The notes below the pieces were generated by a model. That model saw only the letters and a program-made list of their open reading frames with translations. It ran no database searches and had not been told where the DNA came from. A stretch of DNA of 64,000 nucleotides, from contig CBDCYH010000002.1 of NCBI GenBank assembly GCA_965224105.1, positions 2,046,001 to 2,110,000 of the forward strand. The letters are read 5' to 3'. A program made the position numbers and the translations under genes. This DNA comes from CBDCYH01 sp965224105. GTDB taxonomy: Bacteria; Bacteroidota; Rhodothermia; Rhodothermales; JABDKH01. Shown here one piece after another: positions 7,255-17,233 of the stretch (positions within the stretch are counted from its first letter, which is position 1; each line of letters begins with the position of its first letter).

Positions 7255-10200
7255 TTAGTATGCGTATTGCCACAGGAGATTAACGCTGATGGATTCTCGC
7301 TGCGTTAGCCGCAACAGGAGTCTCTTAACGACTTCCAGTTCGAGCGTGATTTCTCTGGGTGATGATTCGGATGAGGTGGCCGATTCGTCTCTCAGCGAAA
7401 GCGCCTGGCTGACTGCCAGGAATACGCGGGGGTGAATATATTTGCCAGCCGTTAGTCGTGTGTCCAGCCCATCCTGTTCTATCTCGACAACATCCAGGCC
7501 TAGCTCCGAACCTGCCAGACCTTCCAGGAAACCGGTGAGCCTACCGATAGCCAAATCAGCAGCCAAGGTTCCACCCGTGCCACCTCCGAGTTGCAACGAT
7601 TCGCTGGCTGGCCGACCAAAGGCGATGTATGACAAAATATTTGTTTGATCCATTGTTGGATCGCTGTCCAGTGTTAGTTCGAGATCATCCAGGGTACCGG
7701 ACGCATTTAGTGTTATCACTACTCGGTTTTCATCTGATCTCCGTTTCACATCGTACGACGCCTGGATATCAAGTACAGGGTCGGCGACGGGCCCGTTGTA
7801 CACGACCGATCCGCGATCGATTACAAACTTCTTTCCGAATGCCTCGACTTTACTCCGGCCAGCTATCGCATCTACTGGCCCATAGAGCTCAAGGTCTCCG
7901 CCCGATTCTTTCTGGGCGTCCAGGTCACCGTAAAGCTGGACGTTCATTTTTGGATTTGCGTTGGATCGCAGCCATGTATTCCGTTCGAGCTCGACGTTTA
8001 CATCCAATGTGAGGGCCTTGTAGAAATCAAATGTTGTGGTGTCGCTGGCGGTCACCTGTTTTCCAAAGACACGTTCAAGCTCCCGCAAATCATCCTCACC
8101 GAGCTTGACCGGTTCGAACTCCTCGATCTCATCATTCAAAAACAAATCACCCTCGATCACCTGAACATAGCCACTTAGATACGGGCTTTTTGTGGTGCCA
8201 GACATCAGCAAGTCGGCGGAGACGCGTCCTCGATACAGGCTGTTGTCGACGGCAAAGAAATTTTCAGCGCTCAGGCTGATATCGACGTCTCCCAGGTTGA
8301 GCTGGGTAAGCTTCACAACGCCATCTGCGAGCAGCTCGCCCTGACCGCTCCTTATTTCCGCATGTTCAATCGCTATTTCGTCTCCGTTAAATGTAAGCTC
8401 TGCCGTGATCGGCTCGTAGACACGGCCAAAAACGGGCAGACCAAGCCTCCCATTCGATACCGTGGCTGTCCCGGCCAATTCAGGACTATCCACGGTTCCT
8501 GTAACATCGATGTCGGCCGTCAACTTTCCTCCTACGACGTTGACTATTGTCGGGTCGAAGAAAGGCTCTAACCAATCAGAAGCAAACTCATCCGCAATAA
8601 GTTTGAAGTTTACCTCACTGTCGGCGGTTGCAGTTCGTGCACTAACCCGCACTCCCGACTCAGTCTGGCCTTGCGATGACGACAGGCGGAGGTCAACCGG
8701 GAGGTAGCCGACTGCCGTCAAAACACTTCCGTCTTCGTGCTCGATTATTCCGTCCAGGGTAAGTCGCAGGTCCTCATAAGAAAGATCTAGCTGGAGATGC
8801 CCAACGTCTCGTGATTTGTTCTGTATATCCAGACCCAGATCCCCGATCATCACAGGCGCATTGGCGTGGCCGGTGAGGTCGATATATCCGTTCAGTGTCC
8901 CGTCGAGGCCGGAAAGTTTCATCAGGTCGGCGAACCCTCCTATGCGGATGTTCTCCAACGTGAGCAACAAACTCTGCTCTCCATTGAGATCGATCAACCC
9001 GTCAACAGCGATCTGTTGATCATCGGTGAAGATCAACATATTTCGGATTTCCCACTTGTCGTCGAGCGATATTTCTGCAGGTTGCAGGAGAGACCAGGTA
9101 TCTGCGTCGACCTGCATGTCGAGATTGTTGACAAGGAATGTGCGGACAGAATCGCTGAGGTTCATCGTTCCAAAAAGATATCCCCGGCGCCTTCTGTCCA
9201 TGGTTGGAATCACCTCAATTTTGAGGCTGTCATCTGCAATCGAGCCGAGGATATTCGTGTTCCGAACAGCTATGGACGGCGTAGAGAATTGCAACACATT
9301 GCCCGAGAATTCTGCCTCATCAATTTCCCAATTCTTGTTAACCAGAACGTCTGCATAGAAACTTGTTGCGCCCGTGACAAAGTCACCGTACGCCAGGGAT
9401 TCGGTCTCCGATTCTATGTTGACATCTAGGAGATTGGAGTTGCCGTCGCTATCGAAGGTTATTTTTGCAATTCCGCGTCCATGCAGGTCCGGGCTTGATC
9501 GTAGGAGAGGCTGAAGCAGGTGCAAGTTTTTGGCATTCACATCCAGCACCAAGGGCGTTGCTGCGGGGGCAGAAGCGAGGGCAAGCTGGCCCCCACCTGA
9601 GACGTCCAGGGCGTTCGAGATCAACTCCAGAGACCGGAAGGTTAACAGACTGTCTCGCAGCGTCCCATCAACCGACAGATTTTGCATATCTAAATCACCC
9701 AGACGACCTTTCGAGCTGGTGGCCAGCAAGTCCCAACCGTTTCCAACCTTCTTGAGGTCAATTGATCCTGTAACCGCCGAGGCAACCGAGTCAAGGCCGA
9801 TAAGTGCAGCAACGTCGGTACTATCGAATCTCGCATCGAGAGAGTGAAGCCTATTGTAACCGTCAAGATGCAGCGTACCCGAGGATGACCTACCGTTTGA
9901 GACTGTCTGCCAGGTAGCTACGCTCATTGAGTCGGTGGGCACCCACTCGATCCAGCCCTCATCAATACGAAGACCGTTAATCGTCGAGGACGGCAGGATC
10001 GACAGAACCTCGCGATCTTCGAGGACAGTGGAGCGAACGTTGAGCCCGGTTTCCAAGGTGGGGATGCCTATCATCGGACCGACATTCAAATTTGAAAACG
10101 TGGCACCAGTAAGCCTTATAGTCGGCGGTTTGACGGGCTCGCCAGACTCCACGCGGTTGACGACTATTTGTGCTGCAAACGATTGATCTTCTTTTCCGAT

Positions 10201-12264
10201 TCGCACTCTACCATCCAGGGTGTTCACTAATCCATCGATAGTGCCCGTAATACGACCCGTTTCAATCACCTCATCGTTCAACACAGACTGATCAAGCTCC
10301 ACCGTATAGTTCAGGTGCGGCTGTTTTCCAGGAAGTGACCGCACCCAGTAGCGGCCATCGGCTTCTGTTTTTGCGATGTCCGAGTTGAGGATGTCAACAA
10401 CATTCATATCCTCAAAGTCACCAGTCGCTGTATAGAGCTTGCTCGGAATATCGAATTCTACCAGATAGTCGAAATTACCCGGACCGAGGAAACCGGATCC
10501 GTCCGCGGTAAGTGCCTTGGCGTCCCACTCCACCCGGGCTTTTGTCGAATCGACCCTGTACTTTCCATAGCTCGATCCCTGAAGGTCGACCAAAAGAGCG
10601 CCCGTTGTTTTTGCCAGGTCGACGACTCCTTGCGATCGACCGCTAACCACTACAGGAATTTTCGAATTCCAAATCCTTCCGACTTCGAGAGAATCCGTGG
10701 ATAATGTGCTGATGTTGAGACGGCGTCTATCAGCTTGATATTCGATAGCAGCTACCAGTGGCCGGCCGTCAACTTGCGACTCCAGATTCACCTTCGTTAT
10801 GCCGCCTCGCGTGCTGGTGCGAACTATTCCTTCATCAATCGCATACTGACCCAGTGTAGATGGGGTTATTGAAATTGTTGATCGAAGACGGGCACCGCCG
10901 GCAGGCGTCAAGTCTCCGTTTATGTCGAGATGGCCCGTCAGGGATGATGCCAGCCTCTGAGAGACCAGCGCCAGGTCGAGGTTTGAGAAATACCCTTTCG
11001 CGGATGCGGGCGTGTTTGTGTTTGCGAGGTCGGCATTTACTGCCAGTGTTGCATTGCCGGCCCCGACTCCAAGCGTCGTATTCCCGGACCAAAATCCTTC
11101 GCGTCCTCTCAGTTCAAAGTCAGCTCGTCCAGATCTTCCATCCGCGAGCTGAATGTTTTGCAATGCGCCATTGACGCTACCGCCCATGGCCCGGATTTCA
11201 CTTCCGCGAACGTCTATCCGGCCCGAACCTGTTATACTCTCGACTCCCGTCTCATTTGCCAACAGGAGGTTGGGATTCACGTTGGTTAAAGTAGCTTCCC
11301 CAAAGATTCCATTGGCATTTTCCAGGACGAAGCCAGTCCAAATATTCCCTCCACCTGCTACTGCATCTATCTCCACGCCTACACTTGCAGCCGACCCCGC
11401 GATTGTCACAGACCCCGATGCAGAGCCCTCCGGGTTGAGCCATGGAGCAAATTCGGTAGCATCACTCAGGGCGAGCGAAGACGCGTCAATTTGAAACCTG
11501 AACGTTTCGTCTGGAGGATACCTTTTTGGTGCTGGTAGTGGAAGTCGCGCTTGGCCCTCAGCTCTTACATCAGATCTCTGTGTTGCGAATGTAGCGGACT
11601 GTAGCACTAGTAGACTGTTTGCGTAGGCGGCGTGCATCCTGAGCTCGCCATCGATGTCGCCAGTGACAACCCGCGCCGATAACGAATCGATATTTGCTGT
11701 AATCTCACCTGGCACGCGCAAATCAAAAATTCGCGCGGTTAGGCGATCCATTGTTACGGTGTTTTTCTCGAGCGGTTGGACGACTCCTACCGAGTTTCGA
11801 ATCTGGAGGTCACCAACTCGCAGGACAATGGGATTCTCCGTTGCCTCTGCCTCGAATGCCCTTACAAAATCCCATGTAGAATCCGGTAATTGCGTCGCCG
11901 CGAGTACGAGGCCATCAATTTCCAGCATCGAGATTTCGAATGACCGTCGGGCAAGACTGCGCAAGTTGTAGCGGACGCTAAGTGTGTTAGCGGTGAGTAG
12001 CGTGTCGCCGCTGTTCGATCTGATGATCACCCCGGACAACTTCGCTCCGGATAATAAACCTCCAGTTACCCTACCTACTTCTATCTGCGCATTTTGGAAT
12101 GTTGGGATGGAGGCCATGATCCTGTTAGTCAGACTTGTCGCAACAGGTGGCAAGCGCAGGAGGAGAACAAGCAGGACAATCAGCAACAAGAGAGCCAACA
12201 GGAATCTGCCGAGCGGCCGTGCCGCTCGTGTTCGTTTTTCTGATGATGTCGCTGGGGAAGTCAT
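7255..12264 (-). CDS. tamB: TamB-like translocation and assembly module protein
   Basis: Encodes 1669 residues of the TamB/AsmA-like family: an inner-membrane anchored, very long beta-rich protein that spans the periplasm as a hydrophobic groove and takes part in lipid transport to the outer membrane and in outer-membrane protein assembly. An N-terminal transmembrane helix (residues about 17-38, LLALLLLIVLLVLLLRLPP) is followed by about 1,300 residues of repeated strand pairs. The C-terminal DUF490 region is recognised by VYNGPVADPVLDIQAS, DLELTLDSDP and QTNILSYIAFGRP. The start codon shares one base with the stop of the upstream TamA/BamA-like gene, the classic tamA-tamB arrangement. mlaE, mlaF and mlaD follow. 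Confidence 0.93.
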   Translation of the reverse strand: MTSPATSSEKRTRAARPLGRFLLALLLLIVLLVLLLRLPPVATSLTNRIMASIPTFQNAQIEVGRVTGGLLSGAKLSGVIIRSNSGDTLLTANTLSVRYNLRSLARRSFEISMLEIDGLVLAATQLPDSTWDFVRAFEAEATENPIVLRVGDLQIRNSVGVVQPLEKNTVTMDRLTARIFDLRVPGEITANIDSLSARVVTGDIDGELRMHAAYANSLLVLQSATFATQRSDVRAEGQARLPLPAPKRYPPDETFRFQIDASSLALSDATEFAPWLNPEGSASGSVTIAGSAASVGVEIDAVAGGGNIWTGFVLENANGIFGEATLTNVNPNLLLANETGVESITGSGRIDVRGSEIRAMGGSVNGALQNIQLADGRSGRADFELRGREGFWSGNTTLGVGAGNATLAVNADLANTNTPASAKGYFSNLDLALVSQRLASSLTGHLDINGDLTPAGGARLRSTISITPSTLGQYAIDEGIVRTSTRGGITKVNLESQVDGRPLVAAIEYQADRRRLNISTLSTDSLEVGRIWNSKIPVVVSGRSQGVVDLAKTTGALLVDLQGSSYGKYRVDSTKARVEWDAKALTADGSGFLGPGNFDYLVEFDIPSKLYTATGDFEDMNVVDILNSDIAKTEADGRYWVRSLPGKQPHLNYTVELDQSVLNDEVIETGRITGTIDGLVNTLDGRVRIGKEDQSFAAQIVVNRVESGEPVKPPTIRLTGATFSNLNVGPMIGIPTLETGLNVRSTVLEDREVLSILPSSTINGLRIDEGWIEWVPTDSMSVATWQTVSNGRSSSGTLHLDGYNRLHSLDARFDSTDVAALIGLDSVASAVTGSIDLKKVGNGWDLLATSSKGRLGDLDMQNLSVDGTLRDSLLTFRSLELISNALDVSGGGQLALASAPAATPLVLDVNAKNLHLLQPLLRSSPDLHGRGIAKITFDSDGNSNLLDVNIESETESLAYGDFVTGATSFYADVLVNKNWEIDEAEFSGNVLQFSTPSIAVRNTNILGSIADDSLKIEVIPTMDRRRRGYLFGTMNLSDSVRTFLVNNLDMQVDADTWSLLQPAEISLDDKWEIRNMLIFTDDQQIAVDGLIDLNGEQSLLLTLENIRIGGFADLMKLSGLDGTLNGYIDLTGHANAPVMIGDLGLDIQNKSRDVGHLQLDLSYEDLRLTLDGIIEHEDGSVLTAVGYLPVDLRLSSSQGQTESGVRVSARTATADSEVNFKLIADEFASDWLEPFFDPTIVNVVGGKLTADIDVTGTVDSPELAGTATVSNGRLGLPVFGRVYEPITAELTFNGDEIAIEHAEIRSGQGELLADGVVKLTQLNLGDVDISLSAENFFAVDNSLYRGRVSADLLMSGTTKSPYLSGYVQVIEGDLFLNDEIEEFEPVKLGEDDLRELERVFGKQVTASDTTTFDFYKALTLDVNVELERNTWLRSNANPKMNVQLYGDLDAQKESGGDLELYGPVDAIAGRSKVEAFGKKFVIDRGSVVYNGPVADPVLDIQASYDVKRRSDENRVVITLNASGTLDDLELTLDSDPTMDQTNILSYIAFGRPASESLQLGGGTGGTLAADLAIGRLTGFLEGLAGSELGLDVVEIEQDGLDTRLTAGKYIHPRVFLAVSQALSLRDESATSSESSPREITLELEVVKRLLLRLTQRESISVNLLWQYAY

Positions 12265-14417
12265 CAGAAGGCCTGTCCAATTGTTAGGTGGAGTCGAAAC
12301 CGTCTGACAAAATCTTCTTCGGTGCTGCCTGCAAAGGCTTCAGCGGGGCTTTGCAGGTCTTCCGTCGACGGGTTCAGCTTGTAGGCAAGATCAAGACGGA
12401 CAAACCCAAACGGCGTCTCGTACCGGACACCTGACCCCGTCCCGAATTTTGCATCAGAGAAATCAATTTTCCCATTGTCTGCCGCCTGGAGAGCGCCGGA
12501 CGCGTCGCGAGATGATGCGGATGACAACACTCCCGCGTCGACGAAAGTGGCCAGCTTCCACTTTGACCCCAACCCCGGAAATGGAAAAAGAAACTCCATG
12601 CTGGCGACGACACGAGACCGACCTCCCACGGCCTCGTACGCATAATTCGGATTGCTCGTCGAACTGTTGCGCGTTTCCTTAATCACTTTCGCTCCAAGCA
12701 GTTTGTCCGGCCAACCCCGTACACTGGTTGCTCCACCTGCGTATAGAAGTATATCCTCGAACCGGTTCTCGAAAAGAAGACTGTCTGTTGTTGTTAGCGA
12801 GCCATCGAGGGCGTCGCTGCTTTTTCCAAGTGGAGTTACCGTTCCTGCCGAGAGTCTGGCCACGATATTTGATCCCCGCGTCACGGGTACGAAGCCAACA
12901 ACATCAGCACCCACTTTGAAATACTCGATCTCAGAGCCGATAGTGCTCGATCCAGTTTCTACTAGCGGCGTTATTCGGAATCCTCGTCGCGGATTAAAAA
13001 AATTGTTTGTCCAACCGAGCGATCCGGTCAGCGATACGATGCTTCTGTTAAACGGATCGCGCGTAAGCGCAGAGCCAGCATTGATGGGCGAGGTGTGCAG
13101 CACAAACCCAAACCGGTGGCTGAGGCTGACCGTACGGAAGGGATAGATCTCATACACGGCCGATGAGCTCACTCCGTACTCGCGACGGTTCAATCCCCAG
13201 GGTGACCCGCTGACTTCCAGTTGCGCGTCACGCTCGAATTGTACAAACGGAGTTATAGTACCTGTAAGTTTGCGAGAGAACAGAGCGGGCTGCAGGAGAG
13301 CCACGGAGGTCTCGATAAACCGCGGCGCTACGTTGTCTCCACCGGGCGATGCAAGCAGTCCAGACTTTGCAACGAATTTGAATGTGAGGTTTCTTCCTCC
13401 ACCCTGGAAATTCCTATGCCTCCATTCTATCCCGCTGGCCAAACCTTCGGCAAGGGAGTAGCCCGCGTTTGGCGATACAAATCGCAACTTGGACTCGCGC
13501 ACCCGATAGCGGACCGTGACGGTACTGTCCCGGTCCTGGTCCGGGAGATCGGCAGTGACAACGCGAAACAGTTTAAGGCCAAACAGTTCGCGCTGCCCCT
13601 CGATCATCTTTTTCCGGGAGTACGGATCGCCGACCGTGAACGGCAGCTCGCGCGTGATAACATCTTTAGACACGCGCTCGGTTCCTTCAATAATAATCTC
13701 GGAGAAGCGTCCGCTTGGGCCAAGATCCACGACAAATCGGACATCTGCTGCAAAGTTAACCGAGTCGATGGTTGATTCGGTACGAACAATTGCGTGCGCA
13801 AAACTTATTTCGTTCAACCACGAGGTGAGTTGACCCTGAATAGACGCCTCCTGAAAGAACGTAAACCGGCTTCCCAATTCGAGGCTTATCCGATCCCGAT
13901 AGCGTGTCCACTTATTGAGGAGTTCTCCGTCGAAGGAATAGGCCAAATAGTTGCCATCCGAGTCAAAGAATCCAAAGTCCTGAATGATTATCGGTTCTCC
14001 TTCGGCAATCCGGAAAGTGATGTCCACGGAATTGTCCTCGGCATTGTACCTTGATCGCCGGTAATCAATCTGCGGGAAAAGGAATCCGTTACGATTATAA
14101 AAATTGCGAAGGTGGACAACGTCTTTCGCAAGCTGGACGGGATCGAAAGGGAAGATGTTGTTCTGCCAGAATTTGAACTTGGTCCAGGGATTGGCCTGCT
14201 CTGTAGCCAGCTGGGCAAGGAGTTCGGCCTCGGAGAACGTTTGCTGATCTACAAACTCAAAGCGTATCGAGCTGACGGTAGTTTGCTCGTCAACGAGAAA
14301 AAGAGTCGGATCGGCAGGAGTCGATAATTCCTGCGCATGGGATTGGCCAGCCGCTCCCGAAACTGCCAGTGCAACCGCGATAATTAGATTCGAACAACGC
14401 GACCGCATTTCGACCAT
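12264..14417 (-). CDS. TamA/BamA-family outer-membrane assembly protein
   Basis: Encodes 717 residues: signal peptide (cleavage near SHAQE), about three POTRA-like domains (residues roughly 45-330; IIIEGTERVSKDVITRELPF is a typical POTRA start) and a C-terminal Omp85 barrel. The lid/loop motif appears as VRGWPDKLLG, and the protein ends in alternating residues with a terminal Phe (RLHLTIGQAF), the beta-signal recognised by BAM. Direct coupling to tamB suggests a TamA role rather than BamA, although the POTRA number does not exclude BamA. It inserts or supports barrel proteins or lipid delivery at the outer membrane. Confidence 0.92.
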   Translation of the reverse strand: MVEMRSRCSNLIIAVALAVSGAAGQSHAQELSTPADPTLFLVDEQTTVSSIRFEFVDQQTFSEAELLAQLATEQANPWTKFKFWQNNIFPFDPVQLAKDVVHLRNFYNRNGFLFPQIDYRRSRYNAEDNSVDITFRIAEGEPIIIQDFGFFDSDGNYLAYSFDGELLNKWTRYRDRISLELGSRFTFFQEASIQGQLTSWLNEISFAHAIVRTESTIDSVNFAADVRFVVDLGPSGRFSEIIIEGTERVSKDVITRELPFTVGDPYSRKKMIEGQRELFGLKLFRVVTADLPDQDRDSTVTVRYRVRESKLRFVSPNAGYSLAEGLASGIEWRHRNFQGGGRNLTFKFVAKSGLLASPGGDNVAPRFIETSVALLQPALFSRKLTGTITPFVQFERDAQLEVSGSPWGLNRREYGVSSSAVYEIYPFRTVSLSHRFGFVLHTSPINAGSALTRDPFNRSIVSLTGSLGWTNNFFNPRRGFRITPLVETGSSTIGSEIEYFKVGADVVGFVPVTRGSNIVARLSAGTVTPLGKSSDALDGSLTTTDSLLFENRFEDILLYAGGATSVRGWPDKLLGAKVIKETRNSSTSNPNYAYEAVGGRSRVVASMEFLFPFPGLGSKWKLATFVDAGVLSSASSRDASGALQAADNGKIDFSDAKFGTGSGVRYETPFGFVRLDLAYKLNPSTEDLQSPAEAFAGSTEEDFVRRFRLHLTIGQAF

Positions 14418-14473
14418 AAGTGTTCAATCGCAAGTTGATGGCGCGTCTCTCGCGTCTATCGTGTTTGGAAATC

Positions 14474-15469
14474 CTAGGTACCTCTGTTGGTGTCCAACTC
14501 TACAACTGCAAGTGTGTCTACAGTTTCGGCGGGAGCAGGCTCCAGTGCTGCTGGAATGGAGTCGGGTCGGGCTATTACTGTTGAGTCGGTCTCCACAGTG
14601 TTCGTATCGTCGAGTTCACCTGCTGCTTGAACGGCCATGCCGATAGCCGCTGCCTCGGCGGGCGAAATCGCCTTAACGTATATATCTCCGTGGAAGGTTT
14701 TACTTTCAATCGTGGCGCCACCGCCACCGAGAGTACCACGAAACTTCGATCCCGCACCGGTAGGGTCAAGTGCCTGGTTACTGAAGGTGAGGCCTTGCGT
14801 TCTCACAATACCGGAACTTGTCGCTGTCTCGACTTTTGCCGCCGCGTTTCCTGGTAACGCCAAAACGATATCGCCGTTGGACGTGTTTAATACCGCGCGG
14901 GAATTGGCACGCGCGGCGAGGAAGCTTGCGGAGACGTCGCCGTTTCGAGTTCGCATCGTGACCTTGTCACTTGAGCCAGCATATTTAATCGAGCCGTTCA
15001 TCAGGCCGGTCGTAACAGGACCATCTACGCCAACAATCTGAACATTGCCGCTCCGCATTTCGATTCGCAGCTCCGTGCCAATCGGTATTCGGGCAGTGAC
15101 ATTTACAGAGCTCAATTCAGGACTGGGCGTGTCCACGGAGAATGTGTAGGATGTCTCATCCCCAACTTCCTCCACCGTAATTTTTTCTGCCAACCGTTGC
15201 GCGGCATCATCAGAAGAACCCCGAGCCACAACGGTGAAGTCCAGCGATGCGCTAGTCGAATTTGTGCCGACAATATCAACGTTCCCGTTTGTGCCTTGGA
15301 TAACAATCGACCGGCCGCCCGGGATAACCCCTCTACTGTCCGTCTTGGAATAAACAGAATTTCCGAGAACGAGAGTGCCGTCGTCTTCCTGGGCGATTTC
15401 GGTTCGACCACATGCGGCCATGAGAGCCACAGCGACAAGGAGGATGGGCAGGAAATTGAGAGTTCGCAT
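14474..15469 (-). CDS. DUF4097-type lipoprotein
   Basis: The ATG at 15469 is chosen because it opens directly on a lipoprotein signal peptide (MRTLNFLPILLVAVALMAAC); the frame could extend 22 codons further upstream, but that would put a hydrophilic stretch before the signal. The mature part is a right-handed beta-helix-like repeat domain as in DUF4097 (putative adhesin) proteins, with repeats such as GTNGNVDIVG, RSGNVQIVG, RNGDVSASF, SNGDIVLAL and TFHGDIYVK. The C-terminal 70 residues are Ala/Pro/Thr/Asp-rich low complexity. Likely tethered at the outer membrane or cell surface. It precedes the TamA-like gene by 56 bases and may be the first gene of the envelope operon. Confidence 0.85.
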   Translation of the reverse strand: MRTLNFLPILLVAVALMAACGRTEIAQEDDGTLVLGNSVYSKTDSRGVIPGGRSIVIQGTNGNVDIVGTNSTSASLDFTVVARGSSDDAAQRLAEKITVEEVGDETSYTFSVDTPSPELSSVNVTARIPIGTELRIEMRSGNVQIVGVDGPVTTGLMNGSIKYAGSSDKVTMRTRNGDVSASFLAARANSRAVLNTSNGDIVLALPGNAAAKVETATSSGIVRTQGLTFSNQALDPTGAGSKFRGTLGGGGATIESKTFHGDIYVKAISPAEAAAIGMAVQAAGELDDTNTVETDSTVIARPDSIPAALEPAPAETVDTLAVVELDTNRGT

Positions 15470-15735
15470 TTTCGTTCCGCGATAGTGCAATAGGAGGGTA
15501 GCTTCGTAAAGAGTTGAACGCCGTTTCTGTGCCAAAACGTTCCGGCAATGGATCGTGGGAGTTCAGTCGCAATAACTACGCAAATTCCGGGCAGGATCAA
15601 TGCATTGCTTGAATATTCCGGAAACTTGTCGTGCTGCTGTAGCAGCGTGATGTGTCAAAACGCACGAGGAGTGCTGGATCGTGAGGCATTTTCGTACACG
15701 GGGTGTCTCACTCGGCTGGACCCGAAAGGGCGTCC

Positions 15736-17019
15736 CTATGCAGAGGCTTTTCGGCTTTCGTATAGTGGGTCGCTGCCATCCCGAACTGTGCTTTCGGTGA
15801 TAACGCACGAGCCAACATCAGGTCGGGAGTGGATGTCGAACATGATATCGAGCATCGTGTCTTCCATTATCGCACGCAGACCACGTGCGCCCGTGCCAAG
15901 GGCGTGTGCTTTTTCGACGACGGCGTTGAGCGCCTCGGGTTCGAAACTCAGATCGACGCCGTCCATGGCAAACAATTTTTTGTATTGTTTTACGAGCGCG
16001 TTCTTTGGCTGGACAAGGATGCTTTTCATCGCTTCGTTGGACAATCCGTTGAGCGATGAGATAACCGGCATGCGACCAATCAATTCGGGAATGAGGCCGA
16101 ATCTTAGGAGGTCGTCCGGTTCCACATGCTGAAAGATCTCTGGATCTCGCTTGTCAAACTTTTTCTGCGTCTTGGTAAGAAAGCCAATCGAGTTGGTAGA
16201 CAGGCGATGCGAAATTATATCCTGAAGGCCATCAAAGGCACCACCACAAATAAACAGGATGTTGGAAGTGTCTATATTGATGAGACTCTGTTCGGGATGC
16301 TTTCTGCCACCCTTTGGTGGGACGCCAGCAATCGTTCCTTCCAGGATTTTAAGCAACGCCTGCTGCACTCCCTCACCAGAAACGTCTCGTGTGATCGACG
16401 CGTTGTCACTTTTTCTTGCGACCTTGTCGATTTCATCAATATAGATAATACCCCGCTCGGCGCGTTCAACATTGAAGTCAGCAGCGTGCAGGAGGTGGGC
16501 AAGGATACTCTCGACGTCCTCACCCACGTATCCCGCTTCGGTTAGCGCGGTGGCGTCTGAGATAGAAAATGGAACGTCCAGTATTCTCGCAAGCGTCCTG
16601 GCCAGGAGCGTCTTTCCGGTTCCGGTAGGCCCAATGAGGAGGATATTCGATTTCTCGAGTTCGACATCCTCGAAATCATGCACGTAGTCCTTGGAGTCAA
16701 CCCGTTTGTAATGGTTGTAAACCGCGACGGACAAAGCCTTCTTTGCGCGGTTTTGTCCGATTACATATTCGTCAAGCGACTGTTTGATTTCCGAGGGAGT
16801 AAGCCGTTGCTGCTGCTGGGTTGACGGTCGGCTAACGTTGTTGCCGGCCGAAATGGTGCTGTGGTACGTTGCCAGATCACTCCTAACAATCCCCGCTGCG
16901 TCGTTGATGCACCTGTCACAGATGTAGACATCCGGGCCAGCCACCATCGACGTCACCTCATGGGCGGTGCGCCCACAAAATGAACATCGAATAACATCAT
17001 CGCCCCGCTTAGTACTCAT
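15736..17019 (-). CDS. clpX: ClpX ATP-dependent unfoldase
   Basis: ATPase subunit of the ClpXP protease (427 residues). The N-terminal zinc-binding domain has the CSFC and CDRC pairs (CSFCGRTAHEV and VYICDRCIND). The AAA+ core has Walker A GPTGTGKTLLARTLA, the pore loop GYVGEDVES, Walker B IIYIDEIDK, the RKSDNASITRDVSGEGVQQ segment and the sensor-2 GTGARGLRAIMED. The ClpP-binding loop is present as NSIGFLTK, close to the IGF tripeptide of E. coli. clpP is not in the window. Unlike most bacteria, where clpX sits beside clpP or lon, here it stands 266 bases upstream of the DUF4097 lipoprotein gene. Confidence 0.97.
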   Translation of the reverse strand: MSTKRGDDVIRCSFCGRTAHEVTSMVAGPDVYICDRCINDAAGIVRSDLATYHSTISAGNNVSRPSTQQQQRLTPSEIKQSLDEYVIGQNRAKKALSVAVYNHYKRVDSKDYVHDFEDVELEKSNILLIGPTGTGKTLLARTLARILDVPFSISDATALTEAGYVGEDVESILAHLLHAADFNVERAERGIIYIDEIDKVARKSDNASITRDVSGEGVQQALLKILEGTIAGVPPKGGRKHPEQSLINIDTSNILFICGGAFDGLQDIISHRLSTNSIGFLTKTQKKFDKRDPEIFQHVEPDDLLRFGLIPELIGRMPVISSLNGLSNEAMKSILVQPKNALVKQYKKLFAMDGVDLSFEPEALNAVVEKAHALGTGARGLRAIMEDTMLDIMFDIHSRPDVGSCVITESTVRDGSDPLYESRKASA

Positions 17020-17033
17020 AACAACAGTTTTGG

Positions 17034-17062
17034 TGTTTACCGGACGTAATTCTCCCTATCAA
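17034..17062 (-). promoter_or_regulatory. Possible sigma-70-like promoter for clpX
   Basis: On the minus strand TTGATA (17062-17057) is followed after exactly 17 bases by TAAACA (17039-17034). The -35 matches the consensus in five of six positions and the -10 in three. It would give a very short leader before the clpX ATG at 17019, and no Shine-Dalgarno sequence is visible there. Weak candidate only. Confidence 0.22.
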
Positions 17063-17233
17063 GTGGTGGTAGAATACGTTGAGTAGATAATCGATCTTTT
17101 TCGCTTATCCTTTAAAGATACGCACGATTTGACATGATCGCCATGTCGAAAAACGCGGACCTTGGTACCCACCGGCCCGCCCAAGGTTGCTCCCGAAATG
17201 AGATTTATCACATTGAAACCAGAAGAGCGCCAA

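Noticed and set aside
15641..15660. GCTGC-TGTA-GCAGC inverted repeat downstream of clpX considered as a terminator
   Set aside because: Only a five-base stem and no T-run follows on either strand.
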